Shown in pieces: positions 51,814-61,861 of a stretch of DNA of 64,000 nt. Origin of the DNA: Burkholderiales bacterium (GTDB lineage: Bacteria; Pseudomonadota; Gammaproteobacteria; Burkholderiales; Burkholderiaceae_C). The position numbers and the translations under genes were made by a program. Location: NCBI GenBank assembly GCA_021414305.1, contig JAIOOS010000013.1, positions 141,171 to 205,170 of the forward strand, written 5' to 3'. The notes beneath the pieces were generated by a model. It saw only the letters and a program-made list of their open reading frames with translations, had not been told where the DNA came from and ran no database searches. Every line of letters starts with the position of its first letter. Positions within the stretch are counted from its first letter, which is position 1.

Positions 51814-54192
51814 CTAGAGCTTCAGCTCGAGCCGAAGCTGCACGTTGAGGTAGGTCGGCGCGGTGGTCTGCGAGGTCTCGCGAACCGGGACGCCTTGCAG
51901 GTCGGGACCGTCGACGCTGCCGCCGGTGACGTAGTCGTGGGCCGCGAGGTTGCTCGCCGTGACGCGCAGCGCGACCGTCGGGCTGAAGGTCCACAGGCCG
52001 TAGACATCGGCGACGAGCTTCCTGCCGATCGTCGCCGTCTGCGTGTCGGAGATCCGCGTCAGGTAGCCCGGCGTCCAGTTGAGGTTGCCGCCGAGCGTGA
52101 ACGGCGCGCCGCGAAAGCGATAGTCGAGGCCGAGGTTGGCGGTGTAGTCGGGCTGCTGGTCGAGCCGGTTGTCGGGACCGGGCACGCTCTTCACGCGCGA
52201 GCGGAAGAAACTGACGTTGGTGCGCACGTCGAGCCGCGGCGCTTCCTCCCAGAGGTCGCTGAGGCGGAACTTGGCCTCGAGCTCGAGGCCCTCGGTCACC
52301 GCGTCGCCGACGTTCTGCTGGCGCAGCACATAGCGCGGCGAGGTCGCGTACGACACCGTCTCGAGCGTCGTCACGCCGCGCATGTAGTTCGTGATGTCGC
52401 GGCGAAAGACGTTGGCGCTGAGCAGGCCGCTGCCCGGCAGGTAGCGCTCGACGGCGATGTCGAAGCCGGTGGCGAGCTCGGGCTTGAGGTCGGGGTTGCC
52501 GGCGCGGTCGGGCTGGGTCGGCGTGTTCGGCCCGGGAACCGGATAGCGGGTGTTGATCGCCGGCCGGGCGATCAGGCTCGAGAGCGGCGGCGAGCGGTAG
52601 CTGCGGGTCAGGCTGAAACGCACCTGGTCGCGACCCTTCGGATCGGGCTTCCAGACCGCGTGCAGCAGCGGCGACCAGACCTCGCTGCGGTTCTTCGCGT
52701 CGGGCTGGCCTTCCTCGGCGCTGCCGCGGGTGGTGATCGATTCCCAGCGCAGGCCGGCGTGCGCCGACCAGTTCGGCGTCAGGTCCCACTCGTCCTGCGC
52801 GTAGGCGGCGAAGCGCAGCGACGAGGCCGTCAGGGTGTCGCCGAACTCGGTGAGCAGGGGCACGCCGTCCTGCAGGGTCGTGCGCGAGTCGACACGGTTG
52901 TTCGACTCGACCTCGGCGCCGGTGACCAGGCTGTGGTGCTCGAAGATCGTCTCGGTCAGCTTGAAGCTGCTCGAATAGCTCGTGTCGCGCGACTGCCTCG
53001 TGTCGTCGAGCGTGCGCGAGACGCTGCCGTCGGTGGTCTCGGTGCGAACGCTGCTCGACGGCGCGCGCGACTGGCCGGCGCCGGCGCGCCACTCGATTCG
53101 CCCGCCAGAGGCGATGCGGTGATTCCATTGCGCGTTCAGGCGCAGCAGCGACGAGGCGTAGTCGCCTTCGGTCTCGGAGGTGTCGAACGGCGCGGGCAAC
53201 GCGCCCACCGTCTGCGTCAGGGTGCTGTGGCCCTGGTAGGTGCCGCGGTTGTAGAAGGCGATCGGCGTCAGTGTCACGGTGTCGACGCCGCCTTCGCCGC
53301 GCCATTGCAGCCGCCCGGTGGCGTGGAGGCCTTCGCCGCGCACCCGCACCTTGCCTTCGTCGCGCTGCTCGAGCGTCACCGTGTCGTCGTCGAGGCGGGT
53401 GTCGACCGTGGTCGTGGTGCTGCCGTTGTTGCGCTCGAAGTGGTAGGCCGAGAGCGAGTAGTTGATCGTCCAGGCGCCCTCGGCGATGTTGCGCGTCCAC
53501 GAGGCCGAAGGCTGGATCCTGCCGTTCTCCCAGGCGGCATTGAGGCGGACGTCGTTGACACGCTTGTTGTAGCCGTCGCGGGTGATGATGTTGATCGTGC
53601 CGGCGATCGCCCGGGCGCCGGTTTCGGCGGTGGGCGCGCGCAGGATCTCGATCCGCTCGATCTGGTCGGGGGTGAGCGAGTCGAGCGAGAAGCCGGGCGG
53701 GACGCGTTCGCCGTCGAGCAGGATCTGGGTGTAGCCGTTGCCGAGGCCGCGCATGCGGATCGCGCCGCCGCGGCCGGGGCGGCCCTGGATCGTCACGCCG
53801 GGCAGGCGCCGCAATACATCGCCGAGGGTCGAGTCGCCGAAACGGTCGATCTCCTCGCGGCCGATGACGATCTTGCTGGCGGTCGACTGGCGACGCTCCT
53901 GGACGTCGTCGGGCCGGTTGCCGGTGATGTTCACCGGCGCGAGCTGCTCGGTCGCCGGCGCTGGAGGCGCTGCGGGGTCGGCCGGCGCCGGGCGCGGTGC
54001 GGGTGCGGGTGCGCGTGCCGGTGCGGGTGCCGGTGGCGCGGGAGCGGTCGGCTCGGCCGGCGCGCCCCCCTGGCCGCGCGCGGCGAAGGCGACGAACCCC
54101 GCCACCAGCCCGACCCCGCAGGCCCGCGCGAGCCGTCGCGCACCGACCTGCCGCACGCGCGGCGCGCGCGGCGCGTGCTCGAATCCTCCCAT
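51814..54192 (-). CDS. TonB-dependent outer-membrane receptor
   Basis: 792 residues. The N-terminus is a signal/hydrophobic segment (ACGVGLVAGFVAFAARG) followed by a ~50-residue Pro/Ala-rich linker (about 50-95). The plug domain at about 105-230 has ERRQSTASKIVIGREEIDRF, LGDVLRRLPGVTIQG, GAIRMRGLGNGYTQILLDGE and IERIEILRAPTAETGARAIA. A 22-strand barrel follows, ending YLNVQLRLELKL with the C-terminal aromatic/hydrophobic strand weakly conserved. It takes up a siderophore-like or other bulky ligand; none can be named. No TonB box is clear. It is read toward the liv-like operon, 100 nt away. Confidence 0.93.
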   Translation of the reverse strand: MGGFEHAPRAPRVRQVGARRLARACGVGLVAGFVAFAARGQGGAPAEPTAPAPPAPAPARAPAPAPRPAPADPAAPPAPATEQLAPVNITGNRPDDVQERRQSTASKIVIGREEIDRFGDSTLGDVLRRLPGVTIQGRPGRGGAIRMRGLGNGYTQILLDGERVPPGFSLDSLTPDQIERIEILRAPTAETGARAIAGTINIITRDGYNKRVNDVRLNAAWENGRIQPSASWTRNIAEGAWTINYSLSAYHFERNNGSTTTTVDTRLDDDTVTLEQRDEGKVRVRGEGLHATGRLQWRGEGGVDTVTLTPIAFYNRGTYQGHSTLTQTVGALPAPFDTSETEGDYASSLLRLNAQWNHRIASGGRIEWRAGAGQSRAPSSSVRTETTDGSVSRTLDDTRQSRDTSYSSSFKLTETIFEHHSLVTGAEVESNNRVDSRTTLQDGVPLLTEFGDTLTASSLRFAAYAQDEWDLTPNWSAHAGLRWESITTRGSAEEGQPDAKNRSEVWSPLLHAVWKPDPKGRDQVRFSLTRSYRSPPLSSLIARPAINTRYPVPGPNTPTQPDRAGNPDLKPELATGFDIAVERYLPGSGLLSANVFRRDITNYMRGVTTLETVSYATSPRYVLRQQNVGDAVTEGLELEAKFRLSDLWEEAPRLDVRTNVSFFRSRVKSVPGPDNRLDQQPDYTANLGLDYRFRGAPFTLGGNLNWTPGYLTRISDTQTATIGRKLVADVYGLWTFSPTVALRVTASNLAAHDYVTGGSVDGPDLQGVPVRETSQTTAPTYLNVQLRLELKL

Positions 54193-54265
54193 CCGGCCAG
54201 TCTATCGACCGACCGCGCCGCCTTGCAGTCGGGCCCGCCCGGGGCTGGCTTGCGTTTTCGCTTCT

Positions 54266-54592
54266 TTACCGACCGATCACGCGCTCGAGCTGAGCCTTGG
54301 TCATGGTCGAGCGGCCCGAGACGTTGCGCCGCACCGCCTCGGCGTAGAGCTGGCGGAAGGTGCGGCCGCCCTCGCCCTTGTGCGAGCGCAGACCGCCGCG
54401 CCGCTCGGGCGAGATGTCGTCGAGCGAGGTCGAGCTCGCGGTCAGGCTCTCGCCGGCCTGCGCCCGGTCCTTGTTGACCGTGCGGGCGGCGATTTCCTTG
54501 GCGGTCTCCTCGTCCTTGCCCCGCGCCTGCAGGCTCTCCCTGATGTGCTCGAACTGCCGTTCGCGCTTGTCGCTCCATTCGGCTCGTGGCAT
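54266..54592 (-). CDS. Small plasmid-stabilisation-like protein
   Basis: 108 residues from the ATG at 54592, GGAG upstream. Highly charged and soluble: MPRAEWSDKRERQFEHIRES, then KEIAARTVNKDRAQAGES and a C-terminal FRQLYAEAVRRNVSGRSTM-TKAQLERVIGR-type end resembling a short Rho-N/SAP-like helix pair. Similar small proteins are widely annotated as plasmid stabilisation proteins, without clear biochemical support. On the chromosome they are common next to stress genes. It lies 73 nt upstream of the TonB receptor on the same strand. Confidence 0.75.
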   Translation of the reverse strand: MPRAEWSDKRERQFEHIRESLQARGKDEETAKEIAARTVNKDRAQAGESLTASSTSLDDISPERRGGLRSHKGEGGRTFRQLYAEAVRRNVSGRSTMTKAQLERVIGR

Positions 54593-54722
54593 CGAGGATC
54601 TCCAGAAGAAGAGGTCCGATCCCCTGGCAAACGGAGTGCCGGGCGCACCGAGGTCGGCCCGATTGACGCCGCCGCCGGTCCGGCAAGAATCGACCGACAC
54701 CCCATCGACGGAGACCCCTTCC

Positions 54723-55733
54723 ATGTCCCTGCACCACGACGGCGCCCACCCCGGCCGACGCAAGCTCCTCGCCGCCGCCGGCGCCGCCCTCGCCCTGCCG
54801 TTCGTCGGCGGCGCCCGTGCCCAGGGCAGCGCCTGGCCGAACCGGCCGGTCTCCTTCATCGTGCCCTTCCCGGCGGGCGGCGGAACCGACGCGTTCGCCC
54901 GGCCGCTCACCGCCGTGCTGACCCGTTCGCTCGGCCGCCAGGTGATCATCGACAACCGCGGCGGCGCCGGCGGCACGGTCGGCGCCGGCATCGCCGCCAA
55001 GGCAGCACCCGACGGTTACACCTTCTTCATGGGCGCGGTGCATCACACGATCGCGCCTTCGATGTATCCCAAGCTCGACTACTCGATCGAGAACGACTTC
55101 ATCCCGATGGGCCTGATCTCGAGCGTGCCGCAGGTCGTGGTCGTCAACCCGCAGCGGGTCGCCGCCACCGACCTGAAAAGCTTCCTCGAGTACGCGCGCA
55201 AAAACCCGGGCAAGCTCAACTACGCCTCGGCCGGCAACGGCACCTCGCACCATCTCGCGGGCGAGCTGTTCAAGCTGCAGACGAAGACATTCATCACCCA
55301 CATCCCGTACCGCGGCGCCGGGCCGGCGCTGCAGGACCTGATCACCGGCCAGGTCGACGTCATGTTCGACGGCCTCGGCTCGTCGGCGGCGCACATCAAG
55401 AGCGGCCGGATCCGCGCCCTGGGCACCGCGTCGCAGAAGCGCGCGCCCGGCTTCGCCGACCTGCCGACCTGCGCCGAGCAGGGTCTGCCGAGCTACCAGG
55501 TCGCGACCTGGTACGGCCTCTGGGCGCCCAAGGGCACGCCGCGCGAGATCGTCGAGCGGATGGAAGCCGAGATGCAGAAAGCCTTCGCCACCCCCGAGCT
55601 CCAGGCCATGTGGAATGGCCTCGGCGCCGAGACGCCCAACCTCTACGGCGAGGCCTACGGGCGGTTCGTGAACAGCGAGATCAAGCGCTGGGCCGAGGTG
55701 GTCAAGAGCTCGGGCGCGAAGCTCGACGGCTGA
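54723..55733 (+). CDS. Bug/TctC-family periplasmic solute-binding protein upstream of malonyl-CoA synthetase
   Basis: 336 residues. The signal has a twin Arg (GRRKLLAAAGAALALPFVGG). Family signatures: AWPNRPVSFIVPFPAGGGTD, VIIDNRGGAGGTVGAGIAAK, KAAPDGYTFFMGAVHHTIAP, IPYRGAGPALQDLITGQVDV and LWAPKGTPREIVERMEAEMQ. The gene ends 7 nt before the malonyl-CoA synthetase ATG, so the ligand may be malonate or a related dicarboxylate (inference from context). No TctA/TctB genes are present. Confidence 0.9.
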   Translation: MSLHHDGAHPGRRKLLAAAGAALALPFVGGARAQGSAWPNRPVSFIVPFPAGGGTDAFARPLTAVLTRSLGRQVIIDNRGGAGGTVGAGIAAKAAPDGYTFFMGAVHHTIAPSMYPKLDYSIENDFIPMGLISSVPQVVVVNPQRVAATDLKSFLEYARKNPGKLNYASAGNGTSHHLAGELFKLQTKTFITHIPYRGAGPALQDLITGQVDVMFDGLGSSAAHIKSGRIRALGTASQKRAPGFADLPTCAEQGLPSYQVATWYGLWAPKGTPREIVERMEAEMQKAFATPELQAMWNGLGAETPNLYGEAYGRFVNSEIKRWAEVVKSSGAKLDG

Positions 55734-55740
55734 ACGGGCG

Positions 55741-57305
<1,565 letters not shown>

Positions 57306-57306
<1 letters not shown>

Positions 57307-57335
57307 AAAAAGGCCCGGCGCTTGCGCGCCGGGCC
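57306..57335 (-). terminator. Intrinsic terminator for the leftward MHS transporter gene
   Basis: A perfect 10-bp stem GGCCCGGCGC/GCGCCGGGCC (57312-57321, 57326-57335) with a 4-nt loop. Read leftward it is followed by TTTTTT (57311-57306), so it terminates the MHS transporter transcript, 24 nt after that gene's stop. Read rightward it has no T-run, and its A-tract overlaps the last base of the matB stop; it may still slow polymerase from matB. Confidence 0.85.
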
Positions 57336-57359
57336 CCCTGATCAAGGCTCGAAAGCGAT

Positions 57360-59057
57360 CTAGCGGTCGCCGGCGTAGATGTCGACGTCCTTGGTCTCCT
57401 TGACGAACAGCGTGCCGATGATGAAGGTCATCGAGGCGATGATGATCGGGTACCACAGGCCGTTGTACATGTTGCCCGTGGAGGCGACGATCGCGAACGC
57501 CGTGGTCGGCAGCAGGCCGCCGAACCAGCCGTTGCCGATGTGGTACGGCAGGCTCATCGAGGTGTAGCGGATCCGGGTCGGGAACAGCTCCACCAGCGCC
57601 GCGGCGATCGGCCCGTAGACCATGGTCACGTAGATGACCAGGACCCAGAGGATCGCGACGACGGTCCACCACTGGCCGCCCATGAAGTCGATCGGCTTGG
57701 CCTTGGCCGGGTAGCCCGCGGCCGCCAGTTCGGCGCCGATCTCCTTCTTGAAGGCGGCGATCTTGGCCACGCTGTCGGCGTCGAACTTCTGGTTCGCCAC
57801 CGTCGCGGCGGGCGGCGAGATCTTCTTGTCGCCGATCGTCACGGTCGCCAGGGTCCCTGCCGGCACGTCGACGTTGTCGTAGCTGACCGAGCTTTGCGCG
57901 AGGAAGCGCTTGGCGATGTCGCAAGGCGTCTTGAAGTCGATCTCGCGGGCGATCGGGCTGCCCTGGAACGAGCACTGCGCCGGGTCGGCGTGGACGACGA
58001 CCTTGTTCTTCTCCTGCGCCGCGGCCAGCTCCGGATTGGCGGCCTTGGTGAGCGCGCCGAACAGCGGGAAGAAGGTCAGCGCCGCCAGCAGGCAGCCGGC
58101 CATGATGATCGGCTTGCGGCCGATCTTGTCCGACATCGTGCCGAAGATGATGAAGAACGGCGTGCCCAGCAGCAGCGAGGCGCCGATCATGAGCTGCGCC
58201 GTGGTCGGCTCGACCTTGAGCTGCGCCGTCAGGAAGAAGAGGGCATAGAACTGGCCCGTGTACCAGACCACGCCCTGGCCGGCGGTGAGGCCGAGCAGCG
58301 CAAGCAGCACGATCTTGGCGTTCTTCCACTGGCCGAACGACTCGGCGAGCGGCGCCTTCGAGGTCTTGCCCTCTTCCTTCATCCGCTTGAAGGCGGGCGA
58401 CTCGTTCAGGCTGAGGCGGATCCACACCGAGATGGCGAGCAGGAAGATCGACATCAGGAACGGCACGCGCCAGCCCCATTCGTTGAAGGCCGCGTCGCCC
58501 AGCATCGCCTTGATGGCGATGATGACGATCAGCGAGAGGAACAGGCCCAGCGTCGCCGTGGTCTGGATCCACGACGTGTAGGCGCCGCGCTTGCCGTGCG
58601 GCGCGTGCTCGGCGACGTAGGTCGCGGCACCGCCGTACTCGCCGCCGAGCGCGAGGCCCTGCAGCAGGCGCAGCGCGACCAGGATGATCGGCGCGGCGAT
58701 GCCGATCGCCGCGTAGCCGGGCAGCAGGCCGACCACGAAGGTCGACAGGCCCATGATCAGGATGGTCACCAGGAAGGTGTACTTGCGGCCGACGATGTCG
58801 CCGAGGCGGCCGAAGAAGATGGCGCCGAACGGACGCACCAGGAAGCCGGCGGCGAAGGCCATCAGCGAAGCGATGAACGCGGCCGTGGGATCGAGCGCGG
58901 CGAAGAACTGCTTGCCGATGAAGGCGGCGAGCGAGCCGTACAGGTAGAAGTCGTACCACTCGAAGACGGTGCCGAGGCTCGACGCGAAGATGACCTTGCG
59001 CTCTTCGCGCGTCATCGGCTTGTCGACCACCGCACCCACCGGAACTGCTGTAGCCAT
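57360..59057 (-). CDS. MHS-family MFS transporter with a ~125-residue periplasmic insert
   Basis: 565 residues; MHS relatives of the ProP/KgtP/ShiA group are usually ~430-550. The N-terminal signature ASSLGTVFEWYDFYLYGSLA and motif A FFGRLGDIVGRKYTFLVTI are clear, with a repeat of motif A in SDKIGRKPIIMAGCLL. After the ninth helix a hydrophilic insert of about 125 residues (roughly 350-475) contains two cysteines (QCSFQGS, TPCDIAK); by motif A topology it lies in the periplasm. Substrate is likely a dicarboxylate, osmolyte or aromatic acid. Strong T-run terminator just downstream. Confidence 0.9.
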   Translation of the reverse strand: MATAVPVGAVVDKPMTREERKVIFASSLGTVFEWYDFYLYGSLAAFIGKQFFAALDPTAAFIASLMAFAAGFLVRPFGAIFFGRLGDIVGRKYTFLVTILIMGLSTFVVGLLPGYAAIGIAAPIILVALRLLQGLALGGEYGGAATYVAEHAPHGKRGAYTSWIQTTATLGLFLSLIVIIAIKAMLGDAAFNEWGWRVPFLMSIFLLAISVWIRLSLNESPAFKRMKEEGKTSKAPLAESFGQWKNAKIVLLALLGLTAGQGVVWYTGQFYALFFLTAQLKVEPTTAQLMIGASLLLGTPFFIIFGTMSDKIGRKPIIMAGCLLAALTFFPLFGALTKAANPELAAAQEKNKVVVHADPAQCSFQGSPIAREIDFKTPCDIAKRFLAQSSVSYDNVDVPAGTLATVTIGDKKISPPAATVANQKFDADSVAKIAAFKKEIGAELAAAGYPAKAKPIDFMGGQWWTVVAILWVLVIYVTMVYGPIAAALVELFPTRIRYTSMSLPYHIGNGWFGGLLPTTAFAIVASTGNMYNGLWYPIIIASMTFIIGTLFVKETKDVDIYAGDR

Positions 59058-59230
59058 GTGATTTTTCCTCCCAGTCGTAAGAATCGCCGTGCGGCGACGC
59101 CGACCCGCATCTTGGCGGGCGAAGTCGACGTTTCCTGACGTGAAGCTTAAAAAGCGACACCCAACCGCTCGGGTGAAACCCGTAGAACCGGAGCGACTTC
59201 AGCCCCGATTGCTGCGCTGCGGCAGCGAAC

Positions 59231-59872
59231 TCAGGCGCGTTTCACGCCCGCGCGCGGCGCGCCTTCGCGGTCCCAGTGCGGGCCCGAGAACCAGGCGTCG
59301 CCGCGAACGCAGGCCGCCGCCATGTCGAGGCCATCGAAGCCCCAGAACAGCCTGTCGTCGATGCCCAGGGTGGGCACGCCGAAGACGCCGCGCGCGAGCG
59401 CGCCGTCGGTCGCGGCGCGCAGGCGTTGTTTAGCCTCGTCACTCGCCGGGTCGATGCGCGGCGCGAGCTGGTCGCGCAGCGCCGCGAGCCGCGCTGCGGA
59501 CTCCGCATCGGCGCCGCCGATCCAGACGTGGCGCAGGATCGTCTCGCAGGCATGGCGGCTCGGCGTCGTCCCCTCCGGCGCCGTCGCCCAGGCGAGCCGG
59601 GAGAGGGCGATCGGGTTGAACGGATGGCGCTCGGGCGTCTCGATCGCGATGCCGTGGCGCTGCCCCAGCCAGTGGACCTGGCGAAAGGTCCAGGCGCGCT
59701 TGGGCTCGATCTCGGCCGGCCCCTTGTGCGCGTAGTGCTTGAGCAGCGCGGCGAACACGATGGGCCGGTAGCTCACGCTGTACGAGAGCCCGGCGAGAGC
59801 CTCCGGCAGGCGCTGGAACGCGAGCCAGGCGTACGGCGACACCGGATCGAACCAGAAGTCGAGCGCCTTCAT
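59231..59872 (-). CDS. 2-hydroxychromene-2-carboxylate isomerase-like (DsbA-fold) protein
   Basis: 213 residues from the ATG at 59872. The kappa-GST/DsbA fold opens with LDFWFDPVSPYAWLAFQRLP, where the serine of DPVSPY replaces the CxxC and is the usual glutathione-positioning residue. FNPIALSRLAWATAPEG and GVFGVPTLGIDDRLFWGFDG are typical of HCCA isomerases. They isomerise chromene carboxylates in naphthalene breakdown, but chromosomal relatives often have unknown substrates. Its ATG follows the DUF1289 stop by 4 nt, in one operon with hyuAB. Confidence 0.85.
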   Translation of the reverse strand: MKALDFWFDPVSPYAWLAFQRLPEALAGLSYSVSYRPIVFAALLKHYAHKGPAEIEPKRAWTFRQVHWLGQRHGIAIETPERHPFNPIALSRLAWATAPEGTTPSRHACETILRHVWIGGADAESAARLAALRDQLAPRIDPASDEAKQRLRAATDGALARGVFGVPTLGIDDRLFWGFDGLDMAAACVRGDAWFSGPHWDREGAPRAGVKRA

Positions 59873-59876
59873 CGCC

Positions 59877-60095
59877 TCAGGTGGTGTCGCGCGCGTCGGC
59901 CAGCGCCTGGCGCCGGCCGGGCAGCCGCTTCCAGACCTCGCGCTTCGCGCCGTTGTCGAGCGCGCCCCAGGCGGCGATCTCGTCGATGCTGCGCAGGCAC
60001 CCTTCGCACCAGCCGCTGACCGGGTCGATGCGGCAGACATCGGTGCACGGGCTCGGCACCGGCGGCTCGGCGGCGCCGCGAGGCCGCCCGATCAT
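59877..60095 (-). CDS. DUF1289 small zinc-binding protein
   Basis: 72 residues. The defining pattern is PCTDVCRIDPVSGWCEGCLR followed by SIDEIAAWGALDNGAKREVW: four cysteines that probably bind zinc, then a helical tail rich in Trp and Arg. Function of DUF1289 is unknown. The ATG overlaps the hyuB stop by 4 nt (ATGA), and the HCCA isomerase-like gene follows at once, so it is in the same operon. Confidence 0.9.
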   Translation of the reverse strand: MIGRPRGAAEPPVPSPCTDVCRIDPVSGWCEGCLRSIDEIAAWGALDNGAKREVWKRLPGRRQALADARDTT

Positions 60096-61861
60096 GATGC
60101 GGCGGCGCCGAACGCGGCGCGTGCCTCGTCGGCGCTGTAGTAGCCGAGCGCGAGGTCGCGCGCCACCGCCTCGCGCGGCCGCGCGGAGGCCGGGCCGAAG
60201 CCGCCGCCTCCGGGCGTGGAGACCGCGATGACGTCACCCGCCTCGATCGCGATGTCCTGGTCCTTGGAGAGATGCGGCGGCACGTAGGTCACGCCCTTCC
60301 TGATGATCGCCACGGTGTTGGTGCCGCCGGCGGCGCCGCCCTGCGCGCCCGGCGGGCCGGCGCGGCCATGATCCATGACCATCGAGACGCGCGCGTCGCC
60401 GCGGCGCAGGCGTATCCGGTAGTTCACGCCGAAGCCGCCGCGGTGCTCGCCCGCGCCGCCCGAGCCTTCGTGCAGCGAGTACTCCTCGAACAGCACCGGA
60501 TAGAGCTGCTCCATGATCTCGATCGGCGTGGTCTTGGAGATGCCGATGGTCGAGCAGCCGTTGCTGATGCCGTCGCCCGAGGGGCTGCCGCCGTAGCCCC
60601 CGCCCGAGATCACGTACATGACGTAGGCGCGGTTCTTCAGCGGGTCGAATCCGCCCACGCCGAGGTTGCCGCTGGTTCCGGCCGGCGCGCCGAAGAGCTG
60701 CCCCGGGATCGCCTTGCCGAGCGCGGCGAACACCGCCTCGGCGATGCGCTGGCTGACCTCGGCGGCGCAGCCGGAGACCGGCCGCGGATAGCGGGCGTAG
60801 AGGAAGGTGCCCTCGGGATCGACGATGTGCAGCGGCTCGAAGGTGCCGGCGTTGATCGCCGCTTCCGGAAAGACGTGCTTGACCGCGAGGTAGATCGAGG
60901 AGCGCGTGGTCGCGATCACGCTGTTCATCGGCCCCTTGCACGGCGGCGACGAGCCGCTCATGTCGAACGCGAGCGCCGCCCGCTCTGTGTCGGTGCCGCC
61001 GGTCTTGGTGATGCGCATGGCGATGCGCAGCGGCTCGTCGACGACGCCGTCGGAATCGACGAAGGCCTCGCCGTCGTACGTGCCATCGGGAATGGTCGCG
61101 ATCTTCTCGCGCATCTGCCGCGCGGCCCGGCGCTTCAGCTCGGCGACGGCGGCGTCGACGGTGGCGTCGCCGTAGCGGTCGAGCAGCGCGGCCAGGCGTG
61201 CCTGGCCGGTGGCGAGCGCCGCCGCCTGCGCCTTGATGTCGCCGATGCGCTGATCGGCGATGCGGATGTTCGAGAGGATGATGCCGAGGATTTCCTCGTC
61301 CATCACGCCCTGCTTGAACAGTTTGACCGGCGGCAGGCGCAAGCCTTCCTGTTCGACCTCGGTCGCATTCGCCGAGAATCCACCGGGCACCATGCCGCCC
61401 GTATCGGGCCAATGGCCGGTATTGGCCAGCCAGCAATACAGCTTGCCCTTGTAGAAGAACGGTTTGACGAACCGCACGTCCATCAGGTGCGTGCCGCCCA
61501 GATAAGGGTCATTGACGATGTACATGTCGCCGGGCTTGACGTCCTTGGCGCGCTTGATGACCTCCATGGTGCCGAACTGCATGGTGCCGACGAACACCGG
61601 CAGCCCGAGATCGCCTTGCGCGATGAGTTCGCCGGTGATGCCGTGATAGATGCCGTCGGACCGATCGAGCGCTTCGGAAATCACCGGGCTGAACGCCGAG
61701 CGTACGAACGCGAGATCCATCTCGTTGCAGACCTGGATGAGGCCGTTCTGGATCACGACCAGCGTGACCGGATCGATCGCCCTGCGGCCAAGTGGTTTGC
61801 CGCCGCGCGGTTTGGCGACGGGTTTGGATTTGGCTTTGCGCGATTTTGTGCGGGTGGTCAT
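60092..61861 (-). CDS. hyuB: Hydantoinase B / N-methylhydantoinase-type subunit
   Basis: 589 residues. Family blocks are SAFSPVISEALDRSDGIYHG, VNDPYLGGTHLMDVRFVKPF, GHWPDTGGMVPGGFSANATE, SGGGYGGSPSGDGISNGCST and VSTPGGGGFGPASARP at the C-terminus. With HyuA it forms an ATP-dependent cyclic-amide or lactam hydrolase (hydantoin or 5-oxoproline type). An unusual N-terminal basic stretch (KSRKAKSKPVAKPRGGKP) precedes the fold. All six lysines in the first 23 codons are AAA, whereas the downstream part uses AAG; the change of style falls near 61300. ATG overlaps the hyuA stop (ATGA). Confidence 0.9.
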   Translation of the reverse strand: MTTRTKSRKAKSKPVAKPRGGKPLGRRAIDPVTLVVIQNGLIQVCNEMDLAFVRSAFSPVISEALDRSDGIYHGITGELIAQGDLGLPVFVGTMQFGTMEVIKRAKDVKPGDMYIVNDPYLGGTHLMDVRFVKPFFYKGKLYCWLANTGHWPDTGGMVPGGFSANATEVEQEGLRLPPVKLFKQGVMDEEILGIILSNIRIADQRIGDIKAQAAALATGQARLAALLDRYGDATVDAAVAELKRRAARQMREKIATIPDGTYDGEAFVDSDGVVDEPLRIAMRITKTGGTDTERAALAFDMSGSSPPCKGPMNSVIATTRSSIYLAVKHVFPEAAINAGTFEPLHIVDPEGTFLYARYPRPVSGCAAEVSQRIAEAVFAALGKAIPGQLFGAPAGTSGNLGVGGFDPLKNRAYVMYVISGGGYGGSPSGDGISNGCSTIGISKTTPIEIMEQLYPVLFEEYSLHEGSGGAGEHRGGFGVNYRIRLRRGDARVSMVMDHGRAGPPGAQGGAAGGTNTVAIIRKGVTYVPPHLSKDQDIAIEAGDVIAVSTPGGGGFGPASARPREAVARDLALGYYSADEARAAFGAAAS

